Counted from the first letter of the stretch, positions 17,042 through 24,956 are shown. The stretch is 32,933 bases of DNA from Marivirga sp. (GCF_024636815.1 NZ_JAGXGF010000034.1:1-32933); one strand, 5' to 3'. Notes: generated by a model from the letters alone, not told the origin. Program-made: numbers and translations.

Positions 17042-18406
17042 ATGAAGTATTGGGGGGAGTATAAAATTAGATTGGCCAAAACCATTCTTGGTGAGCAGGT
17101 TGCAATACAGAATTTATCATATTATCGTAATCAATTATTTTATTATATTGTTTTATATACTTTAGCCTTTTCCCCAATCGCTATAGTTCCTGGTATTTTT
17201 GCATCATATCTTACAGGCTTTATTAATTTAGCCATTCTAAATATTGCTACTTTTTTAATATTAATAATTCTAGCCCTTGTAAAACCAATAAATATTGAAA
17301 CGCGGAAAATAATTTTAATTTCAATATTATTTATTATTGCTTGGACATTATTTTTTGAATTAAATCTGGAAGGCCCCGGTTTGATGTATTTATTTACGGT
17401 CACCATTGTTACCTGTCTTATACATTCAGGTAAAAGTGCTTATCTTTTAATTCTCTTTAATTCCATTATACTTTGCTTTATAGGGTTAAATATAGAATTC
17501 CAATGGTTATCCTTAGCCATAACTGAGAATCAAAGTATAACGACTTGGTTCGGTATAGTTGTAAACCTTATTTTCTTAAGTATCATCATAGTGGCATGTT
17601 TTGAAATAATATTTAAAAAGTTAGAAAAAATTATTGTGCAACAGAGAATACTTAATGAAACTGTAAATCAAGACAATCAAAAAATATTGAATACACAGAA
17701 AGTCTTAAAAGAGAAAAACGAAGAGCTTAATCAATTTGCCCATACCATTGCGCATGATTTAAAAGAGCCATTACGGTCTATGCAGGCTTTTTCACACTTA
17801 ACTATCAGCAAATACAAAGATTCAATTCCTGAAAAGGGCCAAGAATTTCTACATCATATTCAAACATCATCTGAAAGAATGGCTCTTTTACTAGATTCAT
17901 TACTGGAATATTCTCAGTTAGGTAAAGGAAAGCAAAAATCCGTTTTTTCTGTAAAAGAATTAGTCAAAGAGTTAGAAAAAGATTTAAGTCAATTAATACA
18001 AGAAAATGAAGCCATAATTAGATACAATGGCTTACCTAAAATAATTGGATATGAGTTAGAATTCAAGCAATTACTTCAAAACTTAATTGCAAATGCAATC
18101 AAATTCCGAAAGGATAATGAGGAAATTGAAGTTAAAATTAAAGCAAATGAAAAAGATAAACATTGGGAATTTTTAGTAACTGATAATGGAATAGGAATTG
18201 ATTCTAAACATCGTGAAAAAATATTTACTATTTTTCATCGATTACATAAAAACAAATTTCCGGGAACAGGATTAGGCTTAGCCAATTGTAAAAAAATAGT
18301 GGAAATACATGGAGGTGACATATGGGTAGATTCAATCCCTGAAAAAGGAAGTACTTTTTATTTTACGATCAGTAAGAATTTAGAAGCAGCCCCTATAAAT
18401 GAATAA
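17042..18406 (+). CDS. Membrane sensor histidine kinase
   Basis: 454 aa. About six transmembrane helices lie in residues 30-195, with no recognised periplasmic sensor domain. A short coiled coil follows, then the HisKA dimerisation helix QFAHTIAHDLKEPLRS with phospho-acceptor His238. The HATPase domain shows the N box LLQNLIANAIKFRK, G1 VTDNGIGID, the F box IFTIFHRLH and G2 GTGLGLANCKKIVEIHGG. The type resembles bacteriophytochrome-like or light/redox-linked kinases of the HDLKEPLR class. No response regulator is adjacent, so it is an orphan kinase. Its 3' end overlaps the convergent DUF2279 gene by 14 bp. Confidence 0.92.
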   Translation: MKYWGEYKIRLAKTILGEQVAIQNLSYYRNQLFYYIVLYTLAFSPIAIVPGIFASYLTGFINLAILNIATFLILIILALVKPINIETRKIILISILFIIAWTLFFELNLEGPGLMYLFTVTIVTCLIHSGKSAYLLILFNSIILCFIGLNIEFQWLSLAITENQSITTWFGIVVNLIFLSIIIVACFEIIFKKLEKIIVQQRILNETVNQDNQKILNTQKVLKEKNEELNQFAHTIAHDLKEPLRSMQAFSHLTISKYKDSIPEKGQEFLHHIQTSSERMALLLDSLLEYSQLGKGKQKSVFSVKELVKELEKDLSQLIQENEAIIRYNGLPKIIGYELEFKQLLQNLIANAIKFRKDNEEIEVKIKANEKDKHWEFLVTDNGIGIDSKHREKIFTIFHRLHKNKFPGTGLGLANCKKIVEIHGGDIWVDSIPEKGSTFYFTISKNLEAAPINE

Positions 18407-19295
18407 AGTGGAATACCCATCCATATTCAGTGCTATATTCCACAGCTGGAGCCGGAAATTTTGTTAAGTTCAATGCTTCAAGTAATCCATTTAAAAATCT
18501 ATTTTTGCTTTTCAATTTCCCGAAATCAATATCTGGAGATAAGAAAAACTGTCGGTATCTATTAATTTCAGGAACCCTCTCTCCTGCTATCCACGAAGGA
18601 TTTTCAAATTCGGAAAGCATCCCACCCCCACTATAACCTACAGCTAAATTTAACCAGTCCGGAATCCTTTGATTTGGTATGATTTTATTAAGGTTGATGC
18701 TTAACCAATATGTTTGTGCATTGTAGTCGGTAAACAGGCTTTCCAATGCGTTTTCCCCCAACACTCGAGGATTAATTTCTGAATATGGACTTGGGGAATA
18801 AGAGAATTTAAATTTGATCAATTGCTCCTTTGCATATTTCTGCTGGACCATAAATAACAAAGACCCCGCAGTATTAAAGTAAACATCACCCATGGAAAAG
18901 CCATAGCCTTCATAGAGCCCATCAAAAATCTCAATTGGAAGTTGAAAAATAAAACCCAAACTTCCCCCCAGAAAAATAGCTGTATTCTCATTAACACCAC
19001 TCCATTTCAGCATTTCATAGCCTGCTCTACTCTGATGATAAGCAATATAAGCATGCGCGACTTTATCCATCTGTTTCCATCCAGCATTATCATTGTAGAA
19101 ATGCATAGGAACACGATCATGATCTTTATACCATACTTCAGACAAATATAATATTCCAGCGGTATAAGCTGTAGCTGTTAAGCCTAAGGAAATCCCGAGT
19201 CTCCTTTTATTAAATTCTGTGGAATCAGTTTGTCCAAATACATTATTAAAGACGAAAAAAACCAATAAGACCGAAAAAAGAAATGTTCTAATCAT
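18393..19295 (-). CDS. DUF2279 family protein, predicted secreted/periplasmic
   Basis: 300 aa with signal peptide (MIRTFLFSVLLVFFVFNNVFG then Q). The DUF2279 pattern is visible: YLSEVWYKDHDRVPMHFYND, MDKVAHAYIAYHQSRAGYEML, FQLPIEIFDGLYEGYGFSMGD and NTAGSLLF. The recurring KxxHA, EIxDG and D-x-x-x-NTAG layout is reminiscent of a small intramembrane or lipid-processing fold, but no activity is established for the family. The C-terminal third is strand-rich and ends in an aromatic stretch (YGWVFHFIHL). Probably envelope-localised. Confidence 0.8.
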   Translation of the reverse strand: MIRTFLFSVLLVFFVFNNVFGQTDSTEFNKRRLGISLGLTATAYTAGILYLSEVWYKDHDRVPMHFYNDNAGWKQMDKVAHAYIAYHQSRAGYEMLKWSGVNENTAIFLGGSLGFIFQLPIEIFDGLYEGYGFSMGDVYFNTAGSLLFMVQQKYAKEQLIKFKFSYSPSPYSEINPRVLGENALESLFTDYNAQTYWLSINLNKIIPNQRIPDWLNLAVGYSGGGMLSEFENPSWIAGERVPEINRYRQFFLSPDIDFGKLKSKNRFLNGLLEALNLTKFPAPAVEYSTEYGWVFHFIHL

Positions 19296-19365
19296 AGATT
19301 TTTAATGTTCTAAAGAAACAGACACAAGAAAGGATCAAAAAGATTGAATGTTAAAAATTTATCAC

Positions 19366-19409
19366 AAAAAAAGAGATGAATAAGATTAAAAAACTTCTTC
19401 ATCTCTTTT
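19366..19409 (-). terminator. Rho-independent terminator after the haem protein gene
   Basis: AAAAGAGATGAA (19369-19380) and TTCATCTCTTTT (19398-19409) form a perfect 12-bp stem with a 17-nt loop. On the minus strand it is followed by a T-run (A7 at 19366-19372). It lies 31 bp past the stop of the gene at 19441. Confidence 0.85.
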
Positions 19410-19440
19410 AGTAATATACCTTAAAGGATATTATTAAATT

Positions 19441-19965
19441 CTATTTAGAGAAATTCTGATTGAAAACTGCATCTACTGAAGGAACCTCAATTTTAATAAA
19501 TTCGTGTTTGGTGGTCTGATGGCATGCATTGCAAGATTGAATCAATAATTTATACGAATCAGCAAAAACCTCTGCATCTTGATTATCAATAGCTTTTTCA
19601 ACCTTTTCAAAAGCTGGATTAGTCATGGTGCCCACCAAAGTTGAAATATCATATCCTTCATCCACTACTTTTGCACTTTCTATTTCTTCGATTGTTTCTT
19701 CAATTTCATGAGCATAAAAACTTGAAAGCTCCCAGTTTTCATTTTGACCTGCTAAGTATAATTTATGAGTGTAAGTCTGCATATATCCCATAGCTTTAGC
19801 CAATTCATAATGTTCCTCTCCATGTTCTTCTTCTGTACTGCTTTGCACAGTTTCAATACGCTCATCTTCTATATTGCTGGTTAACTCAGCAATACTGATA
19901 TAATTCATGATTCCGATTACTAAAGCTATTAACGCCAGTCCACCGCCTAATACATTTTTATTCAT
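19441..19965 (-). CDS. Membrane-anchored c-type haem protein (cytochrome c'-like)
   Basis: 174 aa. An N-terminal uncleaved membrane helix (VLGGGLALIALVIGIMNYISI) is followed by an acidic helical domain. A single haem-attachment motif CNACH is at residues 145-149 near the C-terminus (IQSCNACHQTTKHEF). A helical bundle with a C-terminal CxxCH is the layout of cytochrome c' and related proteins, which bind NO or CO or carry electrons; here the helix YAHEIEETIEEIESAKV supplies possible bundle helices. It would face the periplasm. No other cytochrome gene is near. An independent terminator follows, so it is monocistronic. Confidence 0.75.
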   Translation of the reverse strand: MNKNVLGGGLALIALVIGIMNYISIAELTSNIEDERIETVQSSTEEEHGEEHYELAKAMGYMQTYTHKLYLAGQNENWELSSFYAHEIEETIEEIESAKVVDEGYDISTLVGTMTNPAFEKVEKAIDNQDAEVFADSYKLLIQSCNACHQTTKHEFIKIEVPSVDAVFNQNFSK

Positions 19966-20055
19966 ATTCTCTGATATTTTATATTTAATGACTTTCCAAA
20001 TTTAGAATTGTTTTAAATAAGAATGAAAAAATTGAAAGATTTTTCTATACCCAAC

Positions 20056-20073
20056 TTTCTTATGCATAAGAAA
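20056..20073. promoter_or_regulatory. 18-bp perfect palindrome upstream of padR (operator candidate)
   Basis: TTTCTTATGCATAAGAAA reads the same on both strands and lies 18 bp before the padR ATG. PadR proteins are dimers that usually bind palindromes at their own promoters. A -7-like TATACTTG lies between it and the start codon, so binding would block transcription. Autoregulation is inferred. Confidence 0.6.
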
Positions 20074-20091
20074 ATTTTGTATACTTGCATC

Positions 20092-20433
20092 ATGGCAAAT
20101 CAGCAATTGATAAAAGGAAGTCTTTCTACTATAGTTTTGCATCTATTGCAAAGCTCAGGTGAGATGTATGGTTATGAAATCACGCAGAAAGTGAAGCAAC
20201 TTACTTCTGATGAAATCAAATTGACGGAAGGTGCCCTCTATCCTACTTTACACAAATTGGAAGCTGAGGGTACTTTAACCACAGAAAGCCGGAAAGTAGA
20301 TGGTAGAGTGAGAAAGTATTACCGATTAACGGAAGACGGCAAGAAAGCAACAGCAGAAAGAATGGAAGAATTGGAAGCTTTTTTATTGAATATGCAACGC
20401 GTATTAGGTCTTAATCTAAAATTAAGCTCATGA
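20092..20433 (+). CDS. PadR family transcriptional regulator
   Basis: 113 aa from the ATG at 20092 (MANQQLIKGSLSTIVLHLL). The track's start at 20023 would translate the promoter and palindrome, so it is rejected. The winged helix is typical: MYGYEITQKVKQL, then the recognition region LTEGALYPTLHKLEAEGTL, and the wing RKVDGRVRKYYRLTEDGKK. The short C-terminal helix fits the small PadR subfamily. It overlaps the next gene by 4 bp (ATGA), and that gene overlaps the third likewise, forming a tightly coupled three-gene operon. Confidence 0.93.
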   Translation: MANQQLIKGSLSTIVLHLLQSSGEMYGYEITQKVKQLTSDEIKLTEGALYPTLHKLEAEGTLTTESRKVDGRVRKYYRLTEDGKKATAERMEELEAFLLNMQRVLGLNLKLSS

Positions 20434-21098
20434 GAACTTTATCAAGTGAACAAAAAGAGCAGTTAACAAATCATATAGCCAAGAAGCCTATCAAATACAT
20501 TGGACTCTACAATGAATTGTATGATCATTATGCTTCTACTTATGAGATAGGAGAAAATGACTTCGAGAATACATTGGAAGCTTTAGATCAAGAGTTTGAC
20601 TACTACAAGGTTAAAAGCATTAATGATAATTTGGTAGATAAAACGAGGAAATCTGTTAATCAAATTTATGTCGAAGAATTTAAAAACTTCTGGCGATGGC
20701 CTCAAATCATGACCACTTTGGGTATTTTATTTTTATGTTATTCATTTATTGAATTCTTACCTATGAAAATAATAGTATGGTATGTTTTTATGCCATTTTT
20801 GATTTTCACTTCGGCAATACTAATCTATGGAGGTATTTTAACTAAAAGAAAAAAATATGGTAATAAAAGATTTGAATCTGCTCATCTAGCAAGTGCTCAT
20901 CACTTTTTGAGTTTACCTGTAACCCTTTTTAATTTAACTGTTTTTTTACCAGCACTATTCTTAGAACCCTATAAACCAAGAATAGAATTCTATGAAAATT
21001 ACCCATTGATAGCATTTATTTTAATGATGATATTTTTCATAGCTGCTTATATCGGTTTTAAAGTTTTCAAAAGTAAAATAAGAGTACAGTATTTATGA
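20430..21098 (+). CDS. Membrane protein with N-terminal HAAS-like domain (first)
   Basis: 222 aa. A cytoplasmic N-terminal helical domain of about 80 aa contains YNELYDHYASTYE (Asp32-His33), the pattern seen in HAAS/DUF1700-type domains that accompany PadR regulators. It is followed by about four transmembrane helices (for example GILFLCYSFIEFLPMKIIVWYVF and YPLIAFILMMIFFIAAYIGF). No enzymatic motif is visible. It overlaps padR and the next gene by 4 bp each. Likely a membrane component whose level or state is tied to PadR. Sequence and layout suggest a distant paralogue of the next gene. Confidence 0.75.
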   Translation: MRTLSSEQKEQLTNHIAKKPIKYIGLYNELYDHYASTYEIGENDFENTLEALDQEFDYYKVKSINDNLVDKTRKSVNQIYVEEFKNFWRWPQIMTTLGILFLCYSFIEFLPMKIIVWYVFMPFLIFTSAILIYGGILTKRKKYGNKRFESAHLASAHHFLSLPVTLFNLTVFLPALFLEPYKPRIEFYENYPLIAFILMMIFFIAAYIGFKVFKSKIRVQYL

Positions 21099-21751
21099 CA
21101 TTATCAGCCGAACAAATTGCCCAAATAAAATCTTGGATATCGAAAAGAGGATTTACTCACACCGATGTTCAATATGAGATTATTGATCACGTGGCCTCTG
21201 CAATTGAAGAAAAAATGAAAAATAAGCCAGAATTAAGCTTAGAAGAAGCTTTTTCTGAAGTCCATAAATCATTTGGAGTATTTGGTTTCCAAACTTTTGA
21301 AGAATCTATTGCCAATCGATTGAACAAAGAACTATGGCGTTCATATGGGATAGCCATCAAGCAAATAATAAAAAGTGAAAAAATATTAATCCCTATATTA
21401 CTTATCTTAAGCCTAATTTTATTCAGACAAAAATTCATTCAGTATTTCCAAGAGTTTCATCAAAACGTCTTCCTAACTTCCTTAGTTGGCTCCATCGTTT
21501 ATTATTTTGTTCTATACAGAAGAAAAAAACATATTAAAAATTATTTAAGCTTTAGGATGGCGATAGGAATAATTCCCAGCCTATTATATGTAATTGGTAA
21601 TTTGAGCATTAATTTTCTAAGGCATACCAACCTTAATTTTGCTATTGCTGTATATTCAATTGCAATAATTGGTATTTATGGTGTTTTTTTAGGCACTAAT
21701 CAAATGATAAATAAAACAGAACGGCTGCATAATTTATATCAATCAAATTAA
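21095..21751 (+). CDS. Membrane protein with N-terminal HAAS-like domain (second)
   Basis: 218 aa. The N-terminal domain reads LSAEQIAQIKSWISKRGFTH and QYEIIDHVASAIEEKM, with Asp31-His32 in the same place as in the preceding gene; this form (xxLxDHxxxxIEE) is common in Bacteroidota membrane proteins behind PadR genes. About four or five transmembrane helices follow after residue 95 (ILIPILLILSLILF, VFLTSLVGSIVYYFVL, AIAVYSIAIIGIYGVFLG). No catalytic motif. It is the last gene of the padR operon; no terminator hairpin is obvious behind it. Confidence 0.75.
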   Translation: MTLSAEQIAQIKSWISKRGFTHTDVQYEIIDHVASAIEEKMKNKPELSLEEAFSEVHKSFGVFGFQTFEESIANRLNKELWRSYGIAIKQIIKSEKILIPILLILSLILFRQKFIQYFQEFHQNVFLTSLVGSIVYYFVLYRRKKHIKNYLSFRMAIGIIPSLLYVIGNLSINFLRHTNLNFAIAVYSIAIIGIYGVFLGTNQMINKTERLHNLYQSN

Positions 21752-21836
21752 TTTCAGAAAAAAAGAAGTCTGGACTAGAACGTTTAACTTTTTAATAAAT
21801 TTATTAAACACTTCTAACTCTTCCGTGTTATTGCCG

Positions 21837-21844
21837 TATATTTG
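21837..21844 (+). promoter_or_regulatory. Candidate -7 box for the PTPS-folE unit
   Basis: TATATTTG is an exact TAnnTTTG match 22 bp before the ATG at 21866. A -33 TTG is not seen at the preferred spacing. Confidence 0.45.
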
Positions 21845-21865
21845 ACCTTCAATAAATAAATTTTA

Positions 21866-22276
21866 ATGAAAGTAGCAGTTTTCAGGAAAGAACATTTTAA
21901 TGCCGCCCATAGATTAAACAATCCAAACTGGTCGGAAGAACAAAATCAGAAGGTTTTTGGAAAATGTAGCAATCCGAATTTTCATGGACATAACTATGAA
22001 CTTATCGTTAAGGTAACAGGAGAAGTTAATCCTGATACTGGATATGTTATGGATATGAAAGTGTTAAGTGATTTGATTAAAGAAAGAGTTTTGAACAGAT
22101 TCGATCATAAAAATTTGAATTTGGATACAGAAGAATTCTCTGAGCTTAATCCAACCGCTGAAAATATTGCAGTCGTAATTTTTAATTTACTGAGGGTGAA
22201 AATTGACCCCAATAAAGAATTAAAAATTAAGTTGTACGAAACGGAAAGAAATTATGTCGAATACCCAACAGAATAA
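21866..22276 (+). CDS. 6-pyruvoyl-tetrahydropterin synthase / 6-carboxytetrahydropterin synthase family
   Basis: 136 aa, one T-fold domain acting on 7,8-dihydroneopterin triphosphate. Zinc ligands are His15 (AAHRL), His40 and His42 (HGHNY). The catalytic Cys34 stands in FGKCSNPNFHGHNY, i.e. C-X5-HGH, the spacing of PTPS-II (tetrahydrobiopterin-type); QueD proteins have C-X3-HGH. Downstream, VNPDTGYVMDMKVL, FDHKNLN and the C-terminal YETERNYVEY match the family. It overlaps folE, which makes its substrate. Possible roles are queuosine, biopterin-type cofactor, or folate synthesis; sequence spacing favours the PTPS-II type. Databases often label such genes queD. Confidence 0.88.
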   Translation: MKVAVFRKEHFNAAHRLNNPNWSEEQNQKVFGKCSNPNFHGHNYELIVKVTGEVNPDTGYVMDMKVLSDLIKERVLNRFDHKNLNLDTEEFSELNPTAENIAVVIFNLLRVKIDPNKELKIKLYETERNYVEYPTE

Positions 22277-22949
22277 AAATTTGGAAAATTATAATGAATT
22301 TGAGGATTTTGGTGATGATCACGTAGGGTCAAATTCAGAGACGCCTCTTAGAGCTGATGCTTTTGAAATGGATGATGAATTGAAAATGGAAATGATTGCC
22401 AAACATTTCAAAGAAATCATGCATATTTTAGGTATGGATTTGAGTGATGACAGCTTGAAAGGAACTCCAAACAGAGTGGCTAAAATGTATGTTAAAGAAG
22501 TTTTCAGTGGTTTGAATCCTAAAAACAAACCACAACCGAAACTTTTTGAAAACAAATATAAATATAGCCAAATGTTGGTAGAGAAAGACATCACTTTCTA
22601 CTCGCACTGTGAACATCACTTTGTGCCAATTTATGGTAAAGCCCATGTTGCCTACATTTCTAGTGGAAAAGTAATTGGACTATCCAAAATCAACAGAATA
22701 GTTCAATATTATGCCAAAAGGCCTCAAGTACAGGAAAGATTGACGGTTCAAATTGCAGAAGAACTAAGAAAGGTAATGGAAACCGAGGATGTTGCAGTTG
22801 TAATGGACGCCAATCATATGTGTGTTTCTTCTCGTGGAGTTGGAGATACTAATAGCAGAACAGGAACTTCATATTTCGGAGGTAAATTTAATGATGAAGC
22901 AACAAGAAGAGAGTTTTTGGATTACATCAATTCTCCTAATAATAGTTAA
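22254..22949 (+). CDS. folE: GTP cyclohydrolase I
   Basis: 231 aa. Converts GTP to 7,8-dihydroneopterin triphosphate, the entry to folate, queuosine and biopterin. The zinc ligands are Cys119 and His122 in SHCEHHFVPIYGKAH and Cys190 in NHMCVSSRGV. The QYYAKRPQVQERLTVQIA segment and the TGTSYFGGKF end are typical. The acidic N-terminal 40 aa are variable. The start ATG lies inside the PTPS gene (23-bp overlap), preceded by GGAAAGAA, so the two are translationally linked. A strong terminator follows 25 bp after the stop. Confidence 0.95.
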   Translation: MSNTQQNKNLENYNEFEDFGDDHVGSNSETPLRADAFEMDDELKMEMIAKHFKEIMHILGMDLSDDSLKGTPNRVAKMYVKEVFSGLNPKNKPQPKLFENKYKYSQMLVEKDITFYSHCEHHFVPIYGKAHVAYISSGKVIGLSKINRIVQYYAKRPQVQERLTVQIAEELRKVMETEDVAVVMDANHMCVSSRGVGDTNSRTGTSYFGGKFNDEATRREFLDYINSPNNS

Positions 22950-22974
22950 TTCATAAATTATCAAATAAAATTCT

Positions 22975-23006
22975 AAAGCCAGTTGACAGCATCAACTGGC
23001 TTTTTT
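22975..23006 (+). terminator. Rho-independent terminator after folE
   Basis: AAAGCCAGTTGA (22975-22986) pairs with TCAACTGGCTTT (22992-23003) over 12 bp with a 5-nt loop, followed by a T6 run. It separates the PTPS-folE unit from the SDR gene. Confidence 0.92.
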
Positions 23007-23109
23007 ATTTCCATATCTGGAAAATTCAAATAGCCCTATTTAACATATAAATTCGAACAAACATTCTATGTCAAAAATGGTTTCTTAAGTAGAACTTAAA
23101 TAAATCATT

Positions 23110-23820
23110 ATGTCATTTGAAAATAAAAATATATTAATTGTAGGTGCGAGTTCAGGCATTGGGTTGAGCTTAGCCAAAAAACTTCAAGAAAAAGGGGCGA
23201 ATCTGATTTTAGCCTCAAGAAATAAACCAGATTTATCAGGTGATTTTCAATACATTAAATTAGATGTTTTAGACATGAATGATGAATTGAAAGCCCTACC
23301 TGATACACTTCATGGATTAGCTTATTGCCCTGGAAGCATTAATCTCAAGCCATTTCAAAGCATAAAAGAAAATGATTATATCAATGATTTCAGATTAAAT
23401 ACAGTTGGGGCAGCAATGGTAATTCAACAATCGCTAAAAGCCTTAAAAAATGCCAAAGGCGCCAGCATAGTTCTGTTTAGTACAGTAGCTGCAAATACAG
23501 GATTATCTTTCCATGCTTCCATTGCATCAGCCAAGGGAGCTTTACAAGGATTTGGGTTAAGCTTAGCTGCAGAATTAGCTAATAAACAAATAAGAGTAAA
23601 TATGGTGGCTCCTAGCCTAACAGATACACCATTGGCTGAAAACTTATTGTCCTCTGATGAGAAAAAAGAAGCTTCTAATAAAAGACATCCCATTGGTAGA
23701 TATGGAAAAGCTGAAGATATCTCAAATGCTGCAATCTTTCTATTAGATAGTGAAAACAGTTGGATAACTGGGCAAATTCTTGGAGTTGATGGTGGAATGG
23801 AAAAAATAAGAAATATCTAA
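23110..23820 (+). CDS. SDR family oxidoreductase lacking the catalytic Tyr
   Basis: 236 aa, a classical-length short-chain dehydrogenase/reductase fold. The cofactor motif GASSGIG (12-18) is intact, followed by SRNKP, suggesting NADP(H). Asn97 and Lys142 are in place. The active-site Tyr of YxxxK is replaced by Ile138 in FHASIASAKGALQGF, and the usual catalytic Ser position reads Thr125 (FSTVA). His135 stands seven residues before Lys, the spacing that the Tyr has in enoyl-ACP reductases. The C-terminal RVNMVAPSLTDTPL and ITGQILGVDGGM are normal. It follows folE but behind a terminator. The family appears conserved in Bacteroidota from memory; its substrate is unknown. Confidence 0.88.
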   Translation: MSFENKNILIVGASSGIGLSLAKKLQEKGANLILASRNKPDLSGDFQYIKLDVLDMNDELKALPDTLHGLAYCPGSINLKPFQSIKENDYINDFRLNTVGAAMVIQQSLKALKNAKGASIVLFSTVAANTGLSFHASIASAKGALQGFGLSLAAELANKQIRVNMVAPSLTDTPLAENLLSSDEKKEASNKRHPIGRYGKAEDISNAAIFLLDSENSWITGQILGVDGGMEKIRNI

Positions 23821-23912
23821 AATTTCTTTAAACAATTAACAGAATTATATGTTAGTGTATTAGATTTTTTCAAAACACAATATTTTTTTCTAATAATTCA
23901 ATTTTTAAAATT

Positions 23913-24353
23913 ATGAGTAACGAAACAGAAACATTAAAAGACAATTTGGTGACTCACCATAAAGGAAACCACGCAAAAGTTTCCTTTGTTGAAGGAAAAC
24001 CCGTTGCTATAGTTGAAGCAACAAGTACGTACATTCCCATCGAAGAATTTAAAAAAATTTTTAGTGAAATAGGTAAGTTAGTTGATTCAAAAAAAATCAC
24101 TAAACTAATTTTTGACAAAAGAAAATTAACTGTATTTCATCAACCATCAATGGAATGGTATTTTACTGAATGGAAAGAGCAAATGTGGCACAAGGGGCTA
24201 AAGACTCATAGAAAAATCTTACCTGATAATAAAGTATTTCAGCAAAGTGTTAAAATCGGAAGAGAAAAAATTAAGGGAGACCACCCTAATTTAAAATTTA
24301 ATGAGATGGACATTCAGTATAAGGATTCAGTACAGGATGCCATTGATAATTAA
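23913..24353 (+). CDS. STAS-like (SpoIIAA-like) protein of unknown function
   Basis: 146 aa. The sequence KVSFVEGKPVAIVEATSTYIPIEEFKKIFSEIGKLVDSKK then ITKLIFDKRKLTVFHQPSMEWY alternates strands and helices like STAS/SpoIIAA domains, where such proteins act as phospho-switches or partner-binding modules. Later segments (WYFTEWKEQMWHKGL, KTHRKILPDN) are conserved-looking and Trp-rich. The usual STAS phospho-Ser context is not obvious. Two small coiled-coil genes follow on the same strand after 8 bp and then 67 bp. A second STAS-like gene is at 30811. Confidence 0.65.
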   Translation: MSNETETLKDNLVTHHKGNHAKVSFVEGKPVAIVEATSTYIPIEEFKKIFSEIGKLVDSKKITKLIFDKRKLTVFHQPSMEWYFTEWKEQMWHKGLKTHRKILPDNKVFQQSVKIGREKIKGDHPNLKFNEMDIQYKDSVQDAIDN

Positions 24354-24361
24354 TTGATTTT

Positions 24362-24610
24362 ATGGCACAAAGTACTGTAGAAGAGTTAAAAATAGAGCTA
24401 GAAAAATCTAATAATGAAATTAGACTTATAAAATCAGAATATGAAAATCAAGTTGGTGAACTTAGAAAAGAAGTTTCTTATTTGAAAGAACAGTTAATGG
24501 CTCAACAAGATATGCTCAAAATGGCAGTAGATTATGCAGATAAGTTAGGTAAAGAATTAAAAGGTCTAAAAAAGAGAATAGATTCGGGGAATTTTCAGAG
24601 TATACACTAA
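24362..24610 (+). CDS. Mini coiled-coil protein A
   Basis: 82 aa, almost wholly a charged coiled coil (ELKIELEKSNNEIRLIKSEY, then GELRKEVSYLKEQLMAQQDML). No signal peptide or membrane helix, so cytoplasmic. It starts 8 bp after the STAS-like gene. Protein B (24678) shares the core Y-E-x-x-(V/I)-x-x-L-x-x-E-(V/I)-S-(Y/F)-LKEQ-(L/I)-x-AQ, so they are paralogues. The pair likely forms homo- or heterodimers. Function unknown. Confidence 0.65.
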   Translation: MAQSTVEELKIELEKSNNEIRLIKSEYENQVGELRKEVSYLKEQLMAQQDMLKMAVDYADKLGKELKGLKKRIDSGNFQSIH

Positions 24611-24677
24611 GGTGGTTAATACTATTTGAAAAATTAATTATTTCAAACAATTTTGAAGGACTATTGATTACTATTGT

Positions 24678-24932
24678 ATGAGTAAAATACCAGAATCTTA
24701 TTATTTTTATAAGGACCAGCTAAGAAGGGCAAAAGAAGAGAAAGAAAAGCTTAAAAAGATATATGAATCCAAAATCAATGGCTTAAATGATGAAATTTCA
24801 TTTTTAAAAGAACAAATTAACGCACAGCACACTATGATAGAACAGTCTATCGAATATGTGATGAGATTAGAAGAACAAATGAAAATCTTTGATTTGGAGA
24901 TATCAAGCGATAAAAAGAAGGAAAATGATTGA
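24678..24932 (+). CDS. Mini coiled-coil protein B (paralogue of A)
   Basis: 84 aa. An N-terminal SYYFYKDQLRRAKEEKEKLKK leads into YESKINGLNDEISFLKEQINAQHTM, which aligns with protein A without gaps over the core. It ends in an acidic/lysine tail. Cytoplasmic by composition. It is the last gene of the cluster and is followed by a strong terminator at 24957. Confidence 0.65.
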   Translation: MSKIPESYYFYKDQLRRAKEEKEKLKKIYESKINGLNDEISFLKEQINAQHTMIEQSIEYVMRLEEQMKIFDLEISSDKKKEND

Positions 24933-24956
24933 TGAATAATATAATTGATTTATCTG

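Noticed and set aside
20023-20091. N-terminal extension of the PadR ORF in the ORF track
   Set aside because: It would translate the promoter and operator palindrome; the ATG at 20092 gives the standard PadR N-terminus.
23110-23820. Sepiapterin reductase as third step of a biopterin pathway after FolE and PTPS
   Set aside because: The gene is behind a terminator and lacks the catalytic Tyr of sepiapterin reductases, so neighbourhood alone does not support it.
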